A DNA stretch of 64,000 nt from Bacillota bacterium (GTDB taxonomy: Bacteria > Bacillota > Clostridia > Oscillospirales > Ruminococcaceae): NCBI GenBank assembly GCA_023415575.1, contig JAEZKF010000028.1:1-64000 (forward strand), in the 5' to 3' direction. Of this stretch, positions 25,586-34,406 are shown piece by piece. Under the pieces are notes generated by a model. The model had not been told where the DNA came from and searched no databases. It saw only the letters and a list, made by a program, of their open reading frames with translations. The position numbers and the translations under genes are program-made. The stretch's first letter is position 1. Each line of letters begins with the position of its first letter.

Positions 25586-26995
25586 ATGGAAGAAACCAAG
25601 AAATCGGCTGCTGAACAGCTAAAAGAGAAACTGCTTCTTGACAGCAAAAATGGCGGCCTTGTATTAAGCGAACAGGATGTTGCAAGCAGCGAGGCCTTCT
25701 GTGAGGGATATAAGGCATTTCTCAATACGGGAAAGACCGAGCGTGAAATTACTTCTGAGACCATCCGCATGCTCAAGAGCAAGGGTTTTACGGAGTTTAC
25801 CCCCGGCAAGAAGTATGCTGCAGGAGACCGTGTTTACAGCAGCAACCGCGGTAAGGCGCTTATCCTTGCAACAATTGGCACCGAGCCCATTGAAAAGGGT
25901 GTTCGCATCGCGGCGGCGCACATCGATAGCCCCCGCCTTGACCTCAAACCGAACCCCTTGTATGAAGACGCCCAGCTTGCTCTGTTTAAAACCCACTATT
26001 ACGGCGGTATCAAGAAGTATCAGTGGACAGCGATCCCGCTTGCTTTGCATGGTGTTATCGTAAAAGCAGACGGCTCGGTAGTGGAGGTGAACATCGGCGA
26101 GGACGAAAACGACCCCGTGTTCTGCGTCACCGACCTTTTGCCTCACCTTGCGGATGAGCAGTCAAAGCGCCCGCTGCATCAGGGCATCAAGGGCGAGGAG
26201 CTCAACATCCTTATCGGCTGCATGCCCTTCCGCGATGACAAGGCAAGCGAGGCAGTCAAGCTCAATATCATGAGAATCCTCAACGAAAAGTACGGCATCG
26301 TGGAGGAGGACTTCCTCTCCGCCGAGCTTGAAGCGGTACCTGCAGGCAAGGCGCGCGACCTAGGCTTTGATCGCGGGATGGTAGCTGCATACGGCCACGA
26401 CGACCGCGTATGCGCCTACACCGCATTGATGGCGGCAATCGACTGCGATAAGCCCGCCTATACAACCGTCACCGTGCTTGCTGATAAGGAGGAAACGGGC
26501 AGCGAGGGCAATACCGGCCTTGATTCTTCGTACCTTAAGTATTTCATCGCAGACCTCGCAGAGCCTTACAGTGTAAACGCCCGCACTGTGCTCAGCGCGT
26601 CAAAATGTCTGTCGGCTGATGTTAATGCGGCATTCGACCCCACATTCCCCGATGTACTTGATAGGCGCAACTGCGCTTATATCAACTTCGGAGTGTGCTT
26701 AACTAAATACACCGGTTCGCGCGGCAAGGCCGGAACATCCGACTGCTCTGCGGAGTTCTTTGGCGAGATTCGCAACCTGTTTAACAAAAGCAAGGTGCTC
26801 TGGCAGACCGGCGAGCTCGGCAAGGTTGACCTCGGCGGCGGCGGAACGGTGGCAAAGTACATCGCAGGGCTTAACGTAGATGTGCTTGATGTGGGTGTTC
26901 CCGTACTTTCGATGCACTCTCCGCTTGAGGTTGTATCAAAGATAGACGTCTTTAGTGCGTACCGTGGATTCTACGAATTCTTAAACGCTCGATAG
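25586..26995 (+). CDS. M18 family aminopeptidase
   Basis: This 469-residue zinc aminopeptidase is of the aspartyl aminopeptidase / ApeB family and removes N-terminal (often acidic) residues from peptides in the cytosol. The metal and catalytic motifs are present: AAHIDSPR, YGHDDR, KEETGSEG, SADVNAA and the final SMHSPLE. Length fits the family. It has its own ribosome site (AAAGGTAGG) and is followed by a hairpin. Confidence 0.9.
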   Translation: MEETKKSAAEQLKEKLLLDSKNGGLVLSEQDVASSEAFCEGYKAFLNTGKTEREITSETIRMLKSKGFTEFTPGKKYAAGDRVYSSNRGKALILATIGTEPIEKGVRIAAAHIDSPRLDLKPNPLYEDAQLALFKTHYYGGIKKYQWTAIPLALHGVIVKADGSVVEVNIGEDENDPVFCVTDLLPHLADEQSKRPLHQGIKGEELNILIGCMPFRDDKASEAVKLNIMRILNEKYGIVEEDFLSAELEAVPAGKARDLGFDRGMVAAYGHDDRVCAYTALMAAIDCDKPAYTTVTVLADKEETGSEGNTGLDSSYLKYFIADLAEPYSVNARTVLSASKCLSADVNAAFDPTFPDVLDRRNCAYINFGVCLTKYTGSRGKAGTSDCSAEFFGEIRNLFNKSKVLWQTGELGKVDLGGGGTVAKYIAGLNVDVLDVGVPVLSMHSPLEVVSKIDVFSAYRGFYEFLNAR

Positions 26996-27004
26996 GAAAT
27001 CAAA

Positions 27005-27040
27005 ACGCCTCTGTGCTCAAACACAGGGGCGTATGTTATT
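27005..27040 (+). terminator. Hairpin terminator after the M18 peptidase gene
   Basis: An 11-bp stem (27005-27015 with 27022-27032) with one T-G pair is followed by a T-rich but interrupted stretch. Confidence 0.6.
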
Positions 27041-27148
27041 ATATCTATGAATATCAATATAATGGATTTTGCTCAGGAGTAACAAAACATTAGGGATGAG
27101 AAAGCTAGAAATTACGCCATTTTCCCGCAATAGACGAAGGCCAAAACA

Positions 27149-27178
27149 ATATTGACATATATCAATATAAGCTATAAT
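27149..27178 (+). promoter_or_regulatory. Consensus promoter boxes with an overlapping inverted repeat
   Basis: TTGACA at 27152-27157 and TATAAT at 27173-27178 match both consensus boxes but are only 15 bases apart. The inverted repeat ATATTGA (27149-27155) / TCAATAT (27162-27168) covers the -35 box, as a repressor site would. No protein gene follows on this strand before the converging hemolysin III gene. Confidence 0.5.
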
Positions 27179-27201
27179 TAAACAGGCGATTGAGTTTATA
27201 G

Positions 27202-27249
27202 AATAGTCAGGGGCGCCCGCTTCACAGTGAAACGGGCGCCCTGACTATT
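27202..27249. terminator. 48-bp near-perfect hairpin
   Basis: An 18/17-base inverted repeat (27202-27219 with 27233-27249, one bulge) has a further TTCAC/GTGAA pair in the loop. It lies between two converging units and about 24 bases downstream of the promoter-like boxes, so it may stop transcription of the hemolysin III gene or fold as a short RNA. There is no clear T tract. Confidence 0.5.
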
Positions 27250-27295
27250 GAGTAAAGATGTGAAAAAGGAGTAATCGGTTGTAATGCATGCTTGG

Positions 27296-27940
27296 CTATA
27301 GGATATAAAGCGCAACCATGATAAAGTGCATCAGCGAGCCAAGCATGACAAAGATGTGGAAAATCTCATGAAAGCCGAACTTTGCACTGATGTTCGGGCG
27401 CTTGATGCCATAAACAAATGCCCCGATGGAGTAAAATACGCCACCCAGAATCAAGAACAGCTTACCGCCGAATGAAAACTGCGAGATGGCGGGAATATCA
27501 AGCAGTATCGCCCATCCCATCAATAGATAGATGACTACCGATATAATACGCGGACAGTCAATCCACAGAATCTTCAGCAGCATCCCAATAAGGGCTGCCG
27601 ACCAGATGCCGGCGCAGAAATATGCCCCTTTTGGCTGACTGAACACAATCATGCAGACCGGGGTGTAGGTGCCTGCAATTAACACATAAATCATAGAGTG
27701 GTCAAGCTTACGCAATAAAAGCCGTATGCTTTTCGTTTCATCTGCGTAGTGATATGCAGCACTCGCGCTATATAGTGCCACCAGCGAGGCGCAGAAGATT
27801 ATCGCGGCTGCAAGCTGCATTCCTGTAATGCCCGAGATCAAAAAGGGCTTTGCCACCACAATAACACTGCCGACAAGCCCCAGCAAAGCGCCAATAAAGT
27901 GGGTGAGAAAACTAATCTTGTCATTTGCTCGTCTATACAT
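27296..27940 (-). CDS. Hemolysin III / PAQR family membrane protein
   Basis: This 214-residue protein has seven predicted membrane helices and the family's metal-site motifs: SASAAYH in helix 2, KLDHSMIYVLIAGTYTP, and the C-terminal FHEIFH. Bacterial hemolysin III (YqfA-like) proteins share the PAQR fold. Their physiological role is unclear and haemolysis is a historical name. It is a single gene with an AAAGAGG ribosome site. Confidence 0.88.
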   Translation of the reverse strand: MYRRANDKISFLTHFIGALLGLVGSVIVVAKPFLISGITGMQLAAAIIFCASLVALYSASAAYHYADETKSIRLLLRKLDHSMIYVLIAGTYTPVCMIVFSQPKGAYFCAGIWSAALIGMLLKILWIDCPRIISVVIYLLMGWAILLDIPAISQFSFGGKLFLILGGVFYSIGAFVYGIKRPNISAKFGFHEIFHIFVMLGSLMHFIMVALYIL

Positions 27941-28172
27941 GGAGAATGCACCTCTTTAAATAAACTACATAATTATTATATGTGGTAACAAAAACTAGAT
28001 AACATCATTATTGTAGCAGATTTTTTCCAAAAAGCAATAGGTAAGTAAAACTTTCTAAGATAAGCACTGAGGTTTAGTTACACAATACCAATTTGAAATC
28101 CAGCGCATATGATGGAATGGTTGCCTTAACGGAGCTGCCAATACATAAATCGAAATGAAGGTGCATAGTTAA

Positions 28173-28553
28173 ATGGAACCCAATCTAAAGTCAGCATATG
28201 ATAATGCCATAAAATATGCGGATGAAATGCTGTCCGGAATGAATATAATCGCAAACGCAACACTGCGGCAACGGCTTACTCAATCCGTGTCGGCTGTAAG
28301 AGAACAGATTTCGGTTGCAGAAAAGGTCAGCGCAAGAATTGTAGCAAAGGCGGAATATGAGTCGGAGATGTTAAAACGCCTTGCTGGGCTTGAGCAGGCC
28401 ATCAATCTTGTAACGATGGCAGCAAAAAAGACCGTGCTTGTGGAGCGTTTTACCCAGATGCAAAACAGCATAAACCAGCTAAACGCAATGATTGGCAATC
28501 TACAAAGGGCTCAGCAGCAGTTTCATAGCCGCGCAAGACGCAATTTTCGCTAA
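28173..28553 (+). CDS. Hypothetical helical protein
   Basis: This 126-residue protein is almost entirely alpha-helical by composition, with heptad-like stretches around 20-60 and 70-118 and a basic C-terminus. There are no Cys, no membrane segments and no known motif. It is preceded by AAGG and stands alone, with a weakly conserved upstream region of about 230 bases in which nothing was recognised. Confidence 0.5.
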   Translation: MEPNLKSAYDNAIKYADEMLSGMNIIANATLRQRLTQSVSAVREQISVAEKVSARIVAKAEYESEMLKRLAGLEQAINLVTMAAKKTVLVERFTQMQNSINQLNAMIGNLQRAQQQFHSRARRNFR

Positions 28554-28640
28554 AACACGCCTAATCGGGACACTTTACAACCTATTTGGTTTGACGTATA
28601 CTTATAAAAAACGACAAACTGGAATGTAATTGTTGGGGTG

Positions 28641-29177
28641 ATGCTGGTGAACGAACTGCGGATTGAAACAAAACGACTACTGCTCTTACCAATCTCTTAC
28701 CAATGCATGACCTCGCTGCTTGATGGTACACAGACGGAGCTTGAAAAACAGGGATATCTTATTTGTGACGACTGGATTACGCTTGAAGTTTTGCAGTACC
28801 TTGACATCATCCGTTCGTTTATGCCGCCGGATATGCCGCCGGACGGTTTCTTTACCTGGGCAATTATCGAGCGCGGTTCAAAGCTTGTGATTGGCGACGT
28901 CGGCTTTAAGGGGCCGCCCAACGAGATGGGTGTAATTGATATCGGCTACGGCATCGCCCCCTGCGCACGCGGGAAAGGATACGCTACCGAGGCAGTGCTC
29001 GCGATGATGGAATGGGCCTTTTCACAACCGGGAGTAAGACGCATATCGGCAGAGTGCCTAGATGACAATGGCGCTTCGATACATATCCTGCAAAAGGCCG
29101 GTATGAAAGAGATGATCCGCGACGGCAATACGATCTTTTGGGAGATAAAGCGCGAAGCGTTTGTGCATGAAAAGTAA
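28641..29177 (+). CDS. GNAT family N-acetyltransferase (RimJ/RimL-like)
   Basis: This 178-residue protein has the acetyl-CoA pyrophosphate loop PCARGKGYATEAV and the following IHILQKAGM segment typical of RimJ/RimL-type acetyltransferases. IRTERLLL-like residues at the N-terminus (RIETKRLLLLP) support this. The target (amino acid, peptide or small molecule) is unknown. GTG 28638, ATG 28641 and GTG 28647 are all possible starts. Confidence 0.83.
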   Translation: MLVNELRIETKRLLLLPISYQCMTSLLDGTQTELEKQGYLICDDWITLEVLQYLDIIRSFMPPDMPPDGFFTWAIIERGSKLVIGDVGFKGPPNEMGVIDIGYGIAPCARGKGYATEAVLAMMEWAFSQPGVRRISAECLDDNGASIHILQKAGMKEMIRDGNTIFWEIKREAFVHEK

Positions 29178-29198
29178 AGAATAGAATGCTTGCATAGA

Positions 29199-29261
29199 CA
29201 CCGTTGCATAGACAAGACCTTATAATGATTGGTCTTGTCATTGTGTAACGGTGCTTTTCTT
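29199..29261 (+). terminator. Terminator after the GNAT gene
   Basis: A stem made of CACCGTT and GACAAGACC (29199-29219) pairs with GGTCTTGTC and AACGGTG (29231-29253), with a small internal loop, and ends in TTTTCTTTTT. Confidence 0.75.
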
Positions 29262-29315
29262 TTTATGCGGGTCACTCAAATATAAAAATTTACAATTCTT
29301 TTTCATTCGTTTTGC

Positions 29316-29342
29316 TAAACAATTGCTGATTTGTGCCGATAA
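29316..29342 (+). promoter_or_regulatory. Sigma-28 (SigD/FliA) flagellar promoter
   Basis: TAAA at 29316-29319 and GCCGATAA at 29335-29342 are exactly 15 bases apart, a full match to the sigma-28 consensus. They lie about 65 bases upstream of fliD, as expected for a late flagellar operon. Confidence 0.85.
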
Positions 29343-29408
29343 AACGTATAGACAATAATATTATCTTCTAATTTTAAAAACCTATAACCCCCTTGAGGAG
29401 GTAACGAT

Positions 29409-31892
29409 ATGTTCAGTACAGTAGCAGGAATCGGTACAAACGCTACTTCTGCAAAGAAGAGCAGTTATGGTATCGGAGGACTAGTGTCGGGTATCGATAC
29501 AAGCACAATTATTAAATCGCTTACAACTGCGTCACAAGCTAGAATAGACAGCGCAAAGCAGAAGAAGCAGAAGATTGAGTGGAAGCAGGAATCCTACAAC
29601 AAGATTATCGACAAGCTCAATACATTCAAAAGCTCCTATTTTGATGTGCTTGGTAAAACGAATCTCTCAAGCACATCGGCCTTCAATACTTGGCAGGTCA
29701 CCTCATCTTCTTCTGCTGTGACTGCCACATCCACATCTGCCAACACGGGCGCAAAGCTTGTCATTAAGTCGGTGGATCAGGTAGCCACCGCATATACCGT
29801 CCAAAGCGGGGCGCCGGTTACAGGCGATATTCTTGTATCTGGAACATTTGACTCGCTGAAGAATAAGACATTGACCTTTACGCTGGATGGCGTCAGCAAG
29901 ACGGTAAACCTTGGCGATGATCCTCAGGCAGCCCTCGTTTCTGCTTTTGGATTATCTTCATCCGGCACTACACCCAGAATTCAACTTAAGCAATCGGGCA
30001 ATGAAGTTAGGATTGTTGCCAGCGGCAGCAGCAAGCTGACGATTACCGGAGACGCTGCCACGCTTGAAAAAATGGGGCTGAAGTCCGGCGTTTCTAACCG
30101 CGTTGATATCACAAAAACCGTTGCGGCTACCTCGTTTGCAACTGAGCTTGTAGGTAGCAGCTACGAGTTCACCATTAACGGCGTAGAGTTTAAGTTTGAC
30201 TCCTCAAGCTCTATTATGAATATCATCAACACCATTAACGCAAGCCAGGCGGGTGTTAAGATTACATACTCCGATATTGACGATACCTTTACTCTGTCGT
30301 CTAAAACACTCGGCACGGGTGACAACATCACCATCAACCAGACCAAGGGTAACCTGCTTACCGCAATGCTCGGCGTAAGTGCTTCGGGAGTTACAAAGGT
30401 TGAAGGGAAAGCGGTATACACACAGACCATCGCATCTTCAAAAAATAAGACGGATTTAATTAACACTGAGTGGGCTACTCTCGTTGGTAAATCCTTTGAT
30501 ATTACCATCGGTGGCGTTACAAAGACGATATCTCTGTCTGATGATGTGCTTGAATCCCTGTCGGATGATACGTTGACAGAAGACGATAAGCTTCTTGTAG
30601 TAGCCAAATCGTTAAACAGCCAGATTAAATCAGCCTTTGGAACCAGCGATGTCAAGTTTGAGGTGTCGGAATCCGGTCTTACTTTGGTTACAGGCAATAA
30701 GCCGGTTACGTTGAGCACTGTTGATGAGGAAGGGCATGAGACCACCCTGCTCGATGCACTTGGCTTTGCCGCGGGCAGTTCCAATATTCCTACAGAGGAA
30801 ACCACACTTTCTGCGCTGGGCATCACAACAGGAGGCAGCTTGACAATCGGCTCGGAAACAATCCATTACACCGAGAATATGACGATGGGCGACCTGCTTG
30901 AAGAAATCAACAACCTGACCGAGCAAACCGGAATCTCGGCGTCGTTTGCTGATGGGGTATTCACCTTGGAGTCGGACGGCAGCAAGCCGTTTGCCTTCTC
31001 GGATAGCGGACCTGCCCTTGGTGTGCTCATAGGCGCAAGCAGGTTTGACGGCTCGCAAGCAAACGCAGTCACGAAGTCCGGCACAAACGCTGTGATTACT
31101 CTCGGGGACGGTACGGTGATAGAGCGCAATACAAACAACTTTGCTATCAATGGTGTACTGCTCCAGATTAACGATACGACAAATGAAGAGATAACCATCA
31201 CCTCTACACAGGATGCGGACTCGGTGGTCGACACCATGAAGAAATTCGTAGAGGACTACAACAGCATTGTAACCATGGTTAAATCTCTGATTACCGAAGA
31301 GGTTTACAAGAGCTATGAGCCGCTGACCGACGCCCAGCGTGAAGAGATGACCGAAAGTCAGATCAAGCTGTGGGAAGAAAAGGCGAGAAGCGGTGTGCTC
31401 AAAAATGACTATACACTCAATTCTCTGCTGCTTGATATGGAAGATCTGCTTAACATGGTCTCCGAAAGCACCGGCTATTCACTGGACAAGCTCGGATTTG
31501 AGTTTTCTGTCAGCTTAACAGAGGGCACAAAGTTAACTCTTAATGAAGAAGTCTTCCGCCAAAAGCTAATGGATGACCATGAGGGTGTTACAAGTTTCTT
31601 TACACAGGCCTCGGTCGGATTCTCGGATAAATTCGCTGCCTTGATTGACACTTACGCCAAATCCAGCAGTATTGACCCCGGTAAGCTGGTTCAGGTGGCA
31701 GGCTCTTCGATTTACAAGGACGGCGATTATACAAAGCAGCTTAAGGAGCTTGAAGAGAGAATTACTGAGCTTAAGAATAAGCTGACGGAAGAGGAGACCC
31801 GCCTGTGGAAGAGATTCTCCGCAATGGAGACAGCACTTTCCCAGCTCAGTGCCCAAAGCTCTTGGCTGACCACCTTCACAAGTGGTTCGTGA
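29409..31892 (+). CDS. fliD: Flagellar hook-associated protein 2 (filament cap)
   Basis: This 827-residue protein forms the cap under which flagellin polymerises. The N-terminal FliD domain (about 20-120) contains GLVSGIDTSTIIKSL. The C-terminal FliD domain (about 590-815) ends in a coiled coil. The middle, much longer than in enteric FliD (about 470 residues in total), is Ser/Thr-rich. It contains several beta-rich units resembling flagellin-IN motifs, for example FTINGVEFKFDSSSS and LTIGSETIHYTENMT. It starts after GGAGGTAACGAT and is driven by a sigma-28 promoter. Confidence 0.9.
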   Translation: MFSTVAGIGTNATSAKKSSYGIGGLVSGIDTSTIIKSLTTASQARIDSAKQKKQKIEWKQESYNKIIDKLNTFKSSYFDVLGKTNLSSTSAFNTWQVTSSSSAVTATSTSANTGAKLVIKSVDQVATAYTVQSGAPVTGDILVSGTFDSLKNKTLTFTLDGVSKTVNLGDDPQAALVSAFGLSSSGTTPRIQLKQSGNEVRIVASGSSKLTITGDAATLEKMGLKSGVSNRVDITKTVAATSFATELVGSSYEFTINGVEFKFDSSSSIMNIINTINASQAGVKITYSDIDDTFTLSSKTLGTGDNITINQTKGNLLTAMLGVSASGVTKVEGKAVYTQTIASSKNKTDLINTEWATLVGKSFDITIGGVTKTISLSDDVLESLSDDTLTEDDKLLVVAKSLNSQIKSAFGTSDVKFEVSESGLTLVTGNKPVTLSTVDEEGHETTLLDALGFAAGSSNIPTEETTLSALGITTGGSLTIGSETIHYTENMTMGDLLEEINNLTEQTGISASFADGVFTLESDGSKPFAFSDSGPALGVLIGASRFDGSQANAVTKSGTNAVITLGDGTVIERNTNNFAINGVLLQINDTTNEEITITSTQDADSVVDTMKKFVEDYNSIVTMVKSLITEEVYKSYEPLTDAQREEMTESQIKLWEEKARSGVLKNDYTLNSLLLDMEDLLNMVSESTGYSLDKLGFEFSVSLTEGTKLTLNEEVFRQKLMDDHEGVTSFFTQASVGFSDKFAALIDTYAKSSSIDPGKLVQVAGSSIYKDGDYTKQLKELEERITELKNKLTEEETRLWKRFSAMETALSQLSAQSSWLTTFTSGS

Positions 31893-31981
31893 TTATTGAC
31901 TTAGCCTGTTTTATAGCCAGTTGTATTCCGGCACAGCAACGGCAAGGTAAACTATCATAGGCCGGAGAAATGGGGACAGTT

Positions 31982-32359
31982 ATGAATACAGCATCTGCAT
32001 ACGCGCAATACAAACAGCAATCCATCGTAACCCTCACCCCGGGTGAGATAATTGTAAAGCTGTACGACGAGGCAATCAAACGTTGCAATTTCTCGATAAA
32101 GTACCTTGAAGACAAGGATTATGAGGCGGCAAATATCAGCTTAAAAAAGGCGCAGGATATAGTCTCCTACCTTAAATCCTCTCTGGATTCAAGCTATGAC
32201 ATCTCCCACAACCTCTCGCAGCTTTATGACTATGCCAAGGCCCAGCTGATAGAGGCCAACATTAAAAAGAATGCGCAGCCCATTGAAGAGGTTATCCCGA
32301 TACTCAAGGAATTGCGCGAGGCGTTTGATACGGCGGAAAAGTCCACCCGTAAAAACTAA
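31982..32359 (+). CDS. fliS: Flagellin export chaperone FliS
   Basis: This 125-residue helical chaperone binds the C-terminus of flagellin and prevents premature polymerisation. The typical start NTASAYAQYKQQSI and the LTPGEIIVKLYDEAIKRC motif are present. An in-frame ATG at 31970 is possible; 31982 fits the family N-terminus better. It follows fliD by about 90 bases and the flgN-like gene begins 15 bases after its stop. Confidence 0.88.
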   Translation: MNTASAYAQYKQQSIVTLTPGEIIVKLYDEAIKRCNFSIKYLEDKDYEAANISLKKAQDIVSYLKSSLDSSYDISHNLSQLYDYAKAQLIEANIKKNAQPIEEVIPILKELREAFDTAEKSTRKN

Positions 32360-32374
32360 TTGGGGGAAACGCAG

Positions 32375-32860
32375 ATGGCAATCAATCAAAATGACATCGC
32401 GGCGTTGACCACACATCTTAACGGGATGCTCGCGGCTATGCGTGAGTATCACCAGCTTACCGTAGACCTGCTCAACTGCGATATCGAGCAGGCCGAAGGG
32501 TACCTTAAGGAGCGGCAGCGTCTGATTGACGAGGTTAATCAGATAGAAAGCGAGGTTCATGAGGTTCTGTACCGCGTATCGGGGGCGGCAACGGAGGATA
32601 ACTTCGGCAAGGCGCTCGGGAAACTGATTGCGGTAACCAGCAGCGATATGAATGACGTAATTGCGCTTGCAACCCAGCTTGCCGAGGCGTTTCGCGATAT
32701 CAGCGTAATCGATGCAAAGCTGCTTGCCAATATAGAAAAAGAGCGCGAAGCCATGGTTGCAGAGCTTAAGTCAGTTACTGACCGCCGCCGCGTGGCGCAC
32801 ACGCCCTACTTTGACGCTAAGACTCAGCCGATTGGCAGCGCCTACGACAAAAAGAAATAA
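32375..32860 (+). CDS. FlgN/FliT-like flagellar chaperone (probable)
   Basis: This 161-residue helical protein follows fliS and has the length and coiled-coil layout of FlgN-type chaperones for hook-associated proteins (LNGMLAAMREYHQLTVDLLN near the start, KERQRLIDEVNQIE in the middle). The C-terminal tail (SAYDKKK) is disordered. ATG 32375 follows GGGGGAAA. Assignment rests mainly on position and helical pattern. Confidence 0.6.
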   Translation: MAINQNDIAALTTHLNGMLAAMREYHQLTVDLLNCDIEQAEGYLKERQRLIDEVNQIESEVHEVLYRVSGAATEDNFGKALGKLIAVTSSDMNDVIALATQLAEAFRDISVIDAKLLANIEKEREAMVAELKSVTDRRRVAHTPYFDAKTQPIGSAYDKKK

Positions 32861-32883
32861 CATGCTTTGATATATCTCTCAAA

Positions 32884-32930
32884 AAACAGAAGTCCGGCAC
32901 CTTGTTGGTGCCGGATTTCTGTTTTATATA
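32884..32930. terminator. Bidirectional terminator between flgN-like gene and metK
   Basis: An 18-bp stem (32884-32901 with 32907-32924) has one G-T pair and a TTGTT loop. It is flanked by an A tract on one side and TTTTATAT on the other, so it can serve both converging operons. Confidence 0.85.
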
Positions 32931-32945
32931 TTGTAATAGTTCCAA

Positions 32946-34121
32946 TTACAAGCCGAGCAGTTTACGCAAGGCGTCTGCCTTATCGGTTTTCTCCCAAGCC
33001 ACACCCAAATCCTCACGACCCATATGGCCATAAGCGGCGAGCTTGCGGTAGATGGGTTTGCGCAGATCGAGGTCATTGATAATCGCAGCAGGACGCAGGT
33101 CAAATAGCTTAGTGACGGCATCCGCCAATACATCATCTGCCACAACGCCGGTTCCGAAGGTGTCCACCATCACCGAAACAGGGCGGGCTACGCCGATGGC
33201 ATAGGCAATCTGCACCTCGCAGCGCTTTGCAAGGCGGGCGGCTACGATGTTCTTCGCTACATAACGCGCAGCATATGCGGCAGACCGGTCTACCTTAGTG
33301 GGGTCCTTGCCCGAGAAGGCTCCGCCGCCATGGCGGGAGAAGCCGCCGTAGGTGTCTACAATAATCTTGCGTCCGGTCAGTCCGCTGTCTCCCTGCGGGC
33401 CACCGACCACAAAGCGGCCGGTCGGGTTGACGAGGTAGCGGGTGTTCTCGTCCAGCAAATCAGCGGAGATTACGGGACGAATGACCTGCTCGATGACGTC
33501 TTTGCGAATCTGCTCAAGTGTTACATCCGGGCTGTGCTGGGTGGAAACCACCACCGTATCCACACGCACCGGAACATTATCATTGTACTCCACCGTCACC
33601 TGCGTTTTGCCGTCGGGACGCAGATAGGGCAGGGTGCCGTTTTTGCGCACCTCGGCAAGCCTCTTAGAGAGGCCGTGTGCAAGTGAGATGGGCAGGGGCA
33701 TCAGCTCCTTGGTTTCATCGCAGGCATAGCCGAACATCATACCCTGGTCGCCCGCGCCGATATCCTCGGCGTTGCTGTCGCGAACCTCCAGTGCACGGTT
33801 TACACCCATGGCGATGTCAGGCGACTGCTCGTCGATTGAGGTCAGCACAGCACAGGTCGTAGCATCAAAGCCAATCTTTGCGCGGTCATAGCCGATCTCC
33901 TGAATTACAGAGCGCGCAAGCTTGGGGATATCCACATAGCAGTTACAGGTGATTTCACCCATCAATAGAACCATGCCGGTGGTTACCGCTGTCTCACAGG
34001 CTACCCGGGCAAGGGGGTCCTGCGCAAGGATTGCATCCAAAACGGCATCGGAAATCTGGTCGCATACCTTGTCGGGATGTCCCTCGGTAACCGATTCGGA
34101 TGTAAAGAGCATCTTAGACAT
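32946..34121 (-). CDS. metK: S-adenosylmethionine synthetase
   Basis: This 391-residue enzyme makes SAM from methionine and ATP. Family motifs are visible: TEGHPDK for ATP, GAGDQGMMFGYA, and the KDPTKVDRSAAYAARY active-site segment. The ATG at 34121 is chosen over one three codons upstream because GGAGG is ten bases before it. An S-box riboswitch and terminator precede the gene, so high SAM should shut it off. Confidence 0.97.
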   Translation of the reverse strand: MSKMLFTSESVTEGHPDKVCDQISDAVLDAILAQDPLARVACETAVTTGMVLLMGEITCNCYVDIPKLARSVIQEIGYDRAKIGFDATTCAVLTSIDEQSPDIAMGVNRALEVRDSNAEDIGAGDQGMMFGYACDETKELMPLPISLAHGLSKRLAEVRKNGTLPYLRPDGKTQVTVEYNDNVPVRVDTVVVSTQHSPDVTLEQIRKDVIEQVIRPVISADLLDENTRYLVNPTGRFVVGGPQGDSGLTGRKIIVDTYGGFSRHGGGAFSGKDPTKVDRSAAYAARYVAKNIVAARLAKRCEVQIAYAIGVARPVSVMVDTFGTGVVADDVLADAVTKLFDLRPAAIINDLDLRKPIYRKLAAYGHMGREDLGVAWEKTDKADALRKLLGL

Positions 34122-34204
34122 TTTTAGCATTCCTCCATTGCTACGTCATTTGTTTGGCCTTTTTAGTGTTACATGTCTTGCACAGCAGATACACCGTATG
34201 GCAA

Positions 34205-34343
34205 ACAAAAAGCCTCAACCGATTGGCTGAGGCACAGATTAACGTTTATTAGCCTCATCTCTCGTTTCACGCTGGAATTGGCACCTTACAGCTGCAGGTT
34301 GCCGGGTTTCACAGGGCCAGTCCCTCCACCACTCTTGATAAGG
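34205..34343 (-). promoter_or_regulatory. SAM-I (S-box) riboswitch with terminator, upstream of metK
   Basis: Reading the minus strand, the aptamer (about 34343 to 34251) contains CTTATCAAGAGTGG, GAGGGAC, and AAACCCGGCAACC, the conserved S-box core and K-turn. A GCCTCAGCC/GGTTGAGGC hairpin at 34233-34212 with a T tract at 34211-34207 forms the terminator. By known biology SAM binding favours the terminator and lowers metK expression. Confidence 0.95.
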
Positions 34344-34365
34344 AGATATTTAATTATCTTCTATT

Positions 34366-34395
34366 ATTATAGTACCATTACACGCAACTTGTCAA
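34366..34395 (-). promoter_or_regulatory. metK promoter
   Basis: On the minus strand a perfect TTGACA (34395-34390) and a perfect TATAAT (34371-34366) are 18 bases apart. They lie just upstream of the S-box aptamer. Confidence 0.8.
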
Positions 34396-34406
34396 TGGGT
34401 AATATA

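Noticed and set aside
30161..30826. 221-residue minus-strand frame opposite fliD
   Set aside because: It mirrors the Ser/Thr/Val-rich FliD middle region and has no independent support.
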